Shown here: piece after piece, positions 62,584 to 64,000 of the stretch
Layout: each line of letters opens with the position of its first letter
How positions within the stretch are numbered: the first letter of the stretch is position 1
Assembly (NCBI RefSeq): GCF_024169315.1
Contig: NZ_JALJWR010000001.1
Location: forward strand, 5,878,501-5,942,500
Direction of reading: 5' to 3'
Length of the DNA: 64,000 nucleotides
From: Pseudomonas migulae
Lineage (GTDB): Bacteria; Pseudomonadota; Gammaproteobacteria; Pseudomonadales; Pseudomonadaceae
Translations under genes and position numbers: made by a program
Notes under the pieces: generated by a model
What the model saw: only the letters and a program-made list of their open reading frames with translations
Told to the model about the DNA's origin: nothing
Databases searched by the model: none

Positions 62584-62699
62584 CAAAAAAACGCCGCCAC
62601 CGGATTCGCCTTGGGCAAATGAGGTGAGCGACGTCTTTGTCGTAGGTGGGGCAACCGCCGTTGGTTACCTGTGGTGATTACTTAGCGAGATCTGTGCCA
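62584..62699 (-). promoter_or_regulatory. Nitrate transporter leader: sigma-54 promoter, ANTAR-type hairpin and terminator
   Basis: On the minus strand, tggcacagatctcgct (62699-62684) has GG-N10-GC spacing. A hairpin starts about five bases after the predicted +1: ggtaacc/ggttgcc stem (62669-62650) with hexaloop AACGGC, again A1 and G4. A terminator (acgtcgctcacc... / ggtggcggcgt plus seven Ts) spans 62633-62584. A second hairpin of ANTAR type is not clear. Parallel to the nitrate reductase leader, so both operons should respond to NasT together. Confidence 0.68.
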
Positions 62700-62723
62700 A
62701 CAACTCGAGACCGAGTCGCTGCC

Positions 62724-62796
62724 AATCGCGGGCAAGCCCGCTCCCACAGGATTGGTGGTGTTCACAAAACCTGTGGGAGCGGGCTTGCCGCGATGA
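62724..62796. repeat. REP pair (cccgcgat type)
   Basis: aatcgcgggcaagcccgctc at 62724 and cctgtgggagcgggcttgcc at 62770 running to 62796. The second arm lacks one C (gcttgccgcgatg), so the pairing is imperfect there. Between nasT and the transporter promoter. Confidence 0.8.
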
Positions 62797-62819
62797 GGCC
62801 CAGACAGCCACTGCAATAC

Positions 62820-63395
62820 TCAGCCCAGCAGTTCACTCATCGCAATAATCTGCTCCGCCACCTGAATCAGTTTCTGCTGGCGGCTCATGGCCTGGCGCCG
62901 CATCAGCGTGTAGGCCTCTTCCTCGTTGCAGTCTTTCATCTTCATCAACAACCCCTTGGCCAGCTCGATGCGCTTGCGCTCGGCCAGTTGCTGGTCGCGG
63001 GCGTGCAGCTGGGCGCGCAGGGCCTGGTCGCTTTCGAAGCGCGCCATGGCCACGTCGAGAATTGGCTGCAAGCGTTGTGCGTGAATGCCTTCGACGATGT
63101 AGGCGCTGACCCCGGACTTGATCGCCTGGCGCATCACCTCGGGGTCATGTTCGTCGGTAAACATCACGATCGGCCGCGGCTGGTCGCGGGACACCAGCAC
63201 CACTTGCTCCATCACATCGCGGCTCGGTGACTCGGTATCGATCAGGATGACGTCCGGACGCACCGTTTCGACGCGCGCGGGCAGGTCGATGGTCAGGCCG
63301 GATTCGTCGATCACCTCGAATCCGGCTTCGGTCAGGGCGGCTTTCAGCCGGCCGACTTTCTTCGCGGTGTCGTTGATCAGCAGGATACGCAACAT
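62820..63395 (-). CDS. nasT: ANTAR-domain antiterminator NasT
   Basis: 191 residues. N-terminal receiver-like domain (ILLINDTAKKVGRLKAALTE, VILIDTESPSRD near 50-61, where the receiver Asp would be) and a C-terminal ANTAR RNA-binding domain from about 130 (RKRIELAKGLLMKMKDCNEE, AYTLMRRQAM). Held by NasS without nitrate, released with nitrate to bind leader hairpins and prevent termination. nasS ends 15 bases upstream; both target leaders are in this window. Confidence 0.93.
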   Translation of the reverse strand: MLRILLINDTAKKVGRLKAALTEAGFEVIDESGLTIDLPARVETVRPDVILIDTESPSRDVMEQVVLVSRDQPRPIVMFTDEHDPEVMRQAIKSGVSAYIVEGIHAQRLQPILDVAMARFESDQALRAQLHARDQQLAERKRIELAKGLLMKMKDCNEEEAYTLMRRQAMSRQQKLIQVAEQIIAMSELLG

Positions 63396-63410
63396 GTTCG
63401 CAGTCTCCTG

Positions 63411-64000
63411 TCAGCGGCTGGCGAGTAGGGGCGAGCTGTCGCTCATGGCGTGCAGCTTGAAGCTGCGGGCATAACCGGCCGGGTCGCTGCCGTCCCAGGT
63501 CTTGCCGTCGATCAACTGGCTGCTGCGCATTTCCTGGCCCGACGCGGCAACACCGACGGCGGTTGCGGCCTCTCGATACAAGTCTAGTTGCTGGACTTGA
63601 CGGGCCACCGCGAGGTAGTCCGGGTCGTCGCGCAACAAGCCCCAGCGGCGGAATTGGGTCATGAACCACATGCCATCGGAAAGGTAAGGCAGATTGACCT
63701 CACCGCCGCCATGGAAACGCAGTGCGTGCGGGTCTTGCCAGCGATTGCCGAGACCGTCGGCGTAATCGCCAAGCAGGCGCGGTTCGATGCAATCGAGCGG
63801 TGCATCGAGGTAATCCGGGGCGCTCAGCAACTGCGCGGTGCTGCGGCGATTCTCGGCGCTGTCGTCGATGAAACGGCTGGCTTCCAGAATCGCCATCACC
63901 AGGGCCCGGGCGGTGTTGGGGTATTGCTCGACGAACGCGCGGGTGCAACCGAGGACTTTTTCCGGATGGTCGGGCCAGATCGTCTGGGTCGTCGCCATCG
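63411..64000 (-). CDS. nasS: Nitrate-sensing protein NasS, 5' end outside window
   Basis: 196 codons of the 3' part are visible; the frame is open to the window edge. NrtA/CmpA-like periplasmic-binding fold, but in NasS forms located in the cytoplasm. Visible conserved parts: CTRAFVEQYPNTARALVMAI, WQDPHALRFHGGGEVNLPY and GMWFMTQFRRWGLL. Encoded directly upstream of nasT, which it binds and inhibits in the absence of nitrate or nitrite. Confidence 0.9.
   Translation of the reverse strand, partial: MATTQTIWPDHPEKVLGCTRAFVEQYPNTARALVMAILEASRFIDDSAENRRSTAQLLSAPDYLDAPLDCIEPRLLGDYADGLGNRWQDPHALRFHGGGEVNLPYLSDGMWFMTQFRRWGLLRDDPDYLAVARQVQQLDLYREAATAVGVAASGQEMRSSQLIDGKTWDGSDPAGYARSFKLHAMSDSSPLLASR

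Noticed and set aside
25262..62796. CRISPR array from the repeated gggagcgggcttgc sequences
   Set aside because: The copies are scattered inverted pairs between genes, not evenly spaced direct repeats; they are REP elements.

Overview
The window is a stretch of Pseudomonas chromosome, most likely from the P. fluorescens group. The evidence is a high-GC backbone, the syntenic block ppsR-ppsA-hydrolase-rraA-cmaX-crfX-cmpX-sigX-oprF-cobA-nitrate assimilation, the prp/acnD methylcitrate operon, and about ten copies of the paired Pseudomonas REP hairpin (core gggagcgggcttgctcgcga or its gggcttgcccgcgat variant).

Layout. 1-4917: tail and baseplate genes of a prophage or tailocin-like element. 4925-6316: an AT-richer membrane and coiled-coil protein (probably DUF6161) at the element end, a possible cargo or defence gene. 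6317-7494: non-coding element end with a 19-bp inverted repeat, about eleven GGTAAT-type iterons and a 3' fragment of tRNA-Ser, which I read as an attachment-site scar. 7820-14038: a tightly overlapped six-gene operon whose last five genes match, family by family, the enzymes that make cytidine diphosphoramidate and its 3'-phosphate and methyl derivatives in Campylobacter jejuni capsule O-methyl phosphoramidate synthesis (Cj1415-Cj1420). The first gene is a TagB/TagF-like transferase. This is the most interesting system here. 14107-18103: a serine hydrolase, a YbjQ-like protein and several small proteins. 18126-24277: an Rhs polymorphic toxin with a cholera-toxin-like ADP-ribosyltransferase tip, followed by three paralogous putative immunity genes.

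24539-36370 holds housekeeping and metabolic genes: HAD phosphatase, LysR/SDR divergent pair, Asp/Glu-hydantoin racemase with an NCS1 transporter, cysH, thrH, pabB, and a conserved trio (retropepsin-like protease, transglutaminase-7TM protein, ATP-grasp ligase). 36670-45282 is the propionate (2-methylcitrate) operon: GntR regulator, prpB, prpC, acnD, prpF, prpD, with three REP pairs between genes. 45408-48776 is ppsR divergent from ppsA. 48873-54455 runs through to the cell-envelope stress sigma factor SigX and the major porin OprF.

54524-64000 (all minus strand) is nitrate assimilation: cobA, nitrate reductase, an FAD electron-transfer subunit, a PP2C phosphatase/Ser-Thr kinase fusion, a NarK-type transporter, nasT and the 3' part of nasS. 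Two leaders (upstream of the FAD subunit and of the transporter) each show a sigma-54 type -24/-12 element, a hairpin with an A1/G4 hexaloop of the kind bound by ANTAR proteins, and a terminator. This fits NasS/NasT antitermination. No sirohaem nitrite reductase is present in this block.
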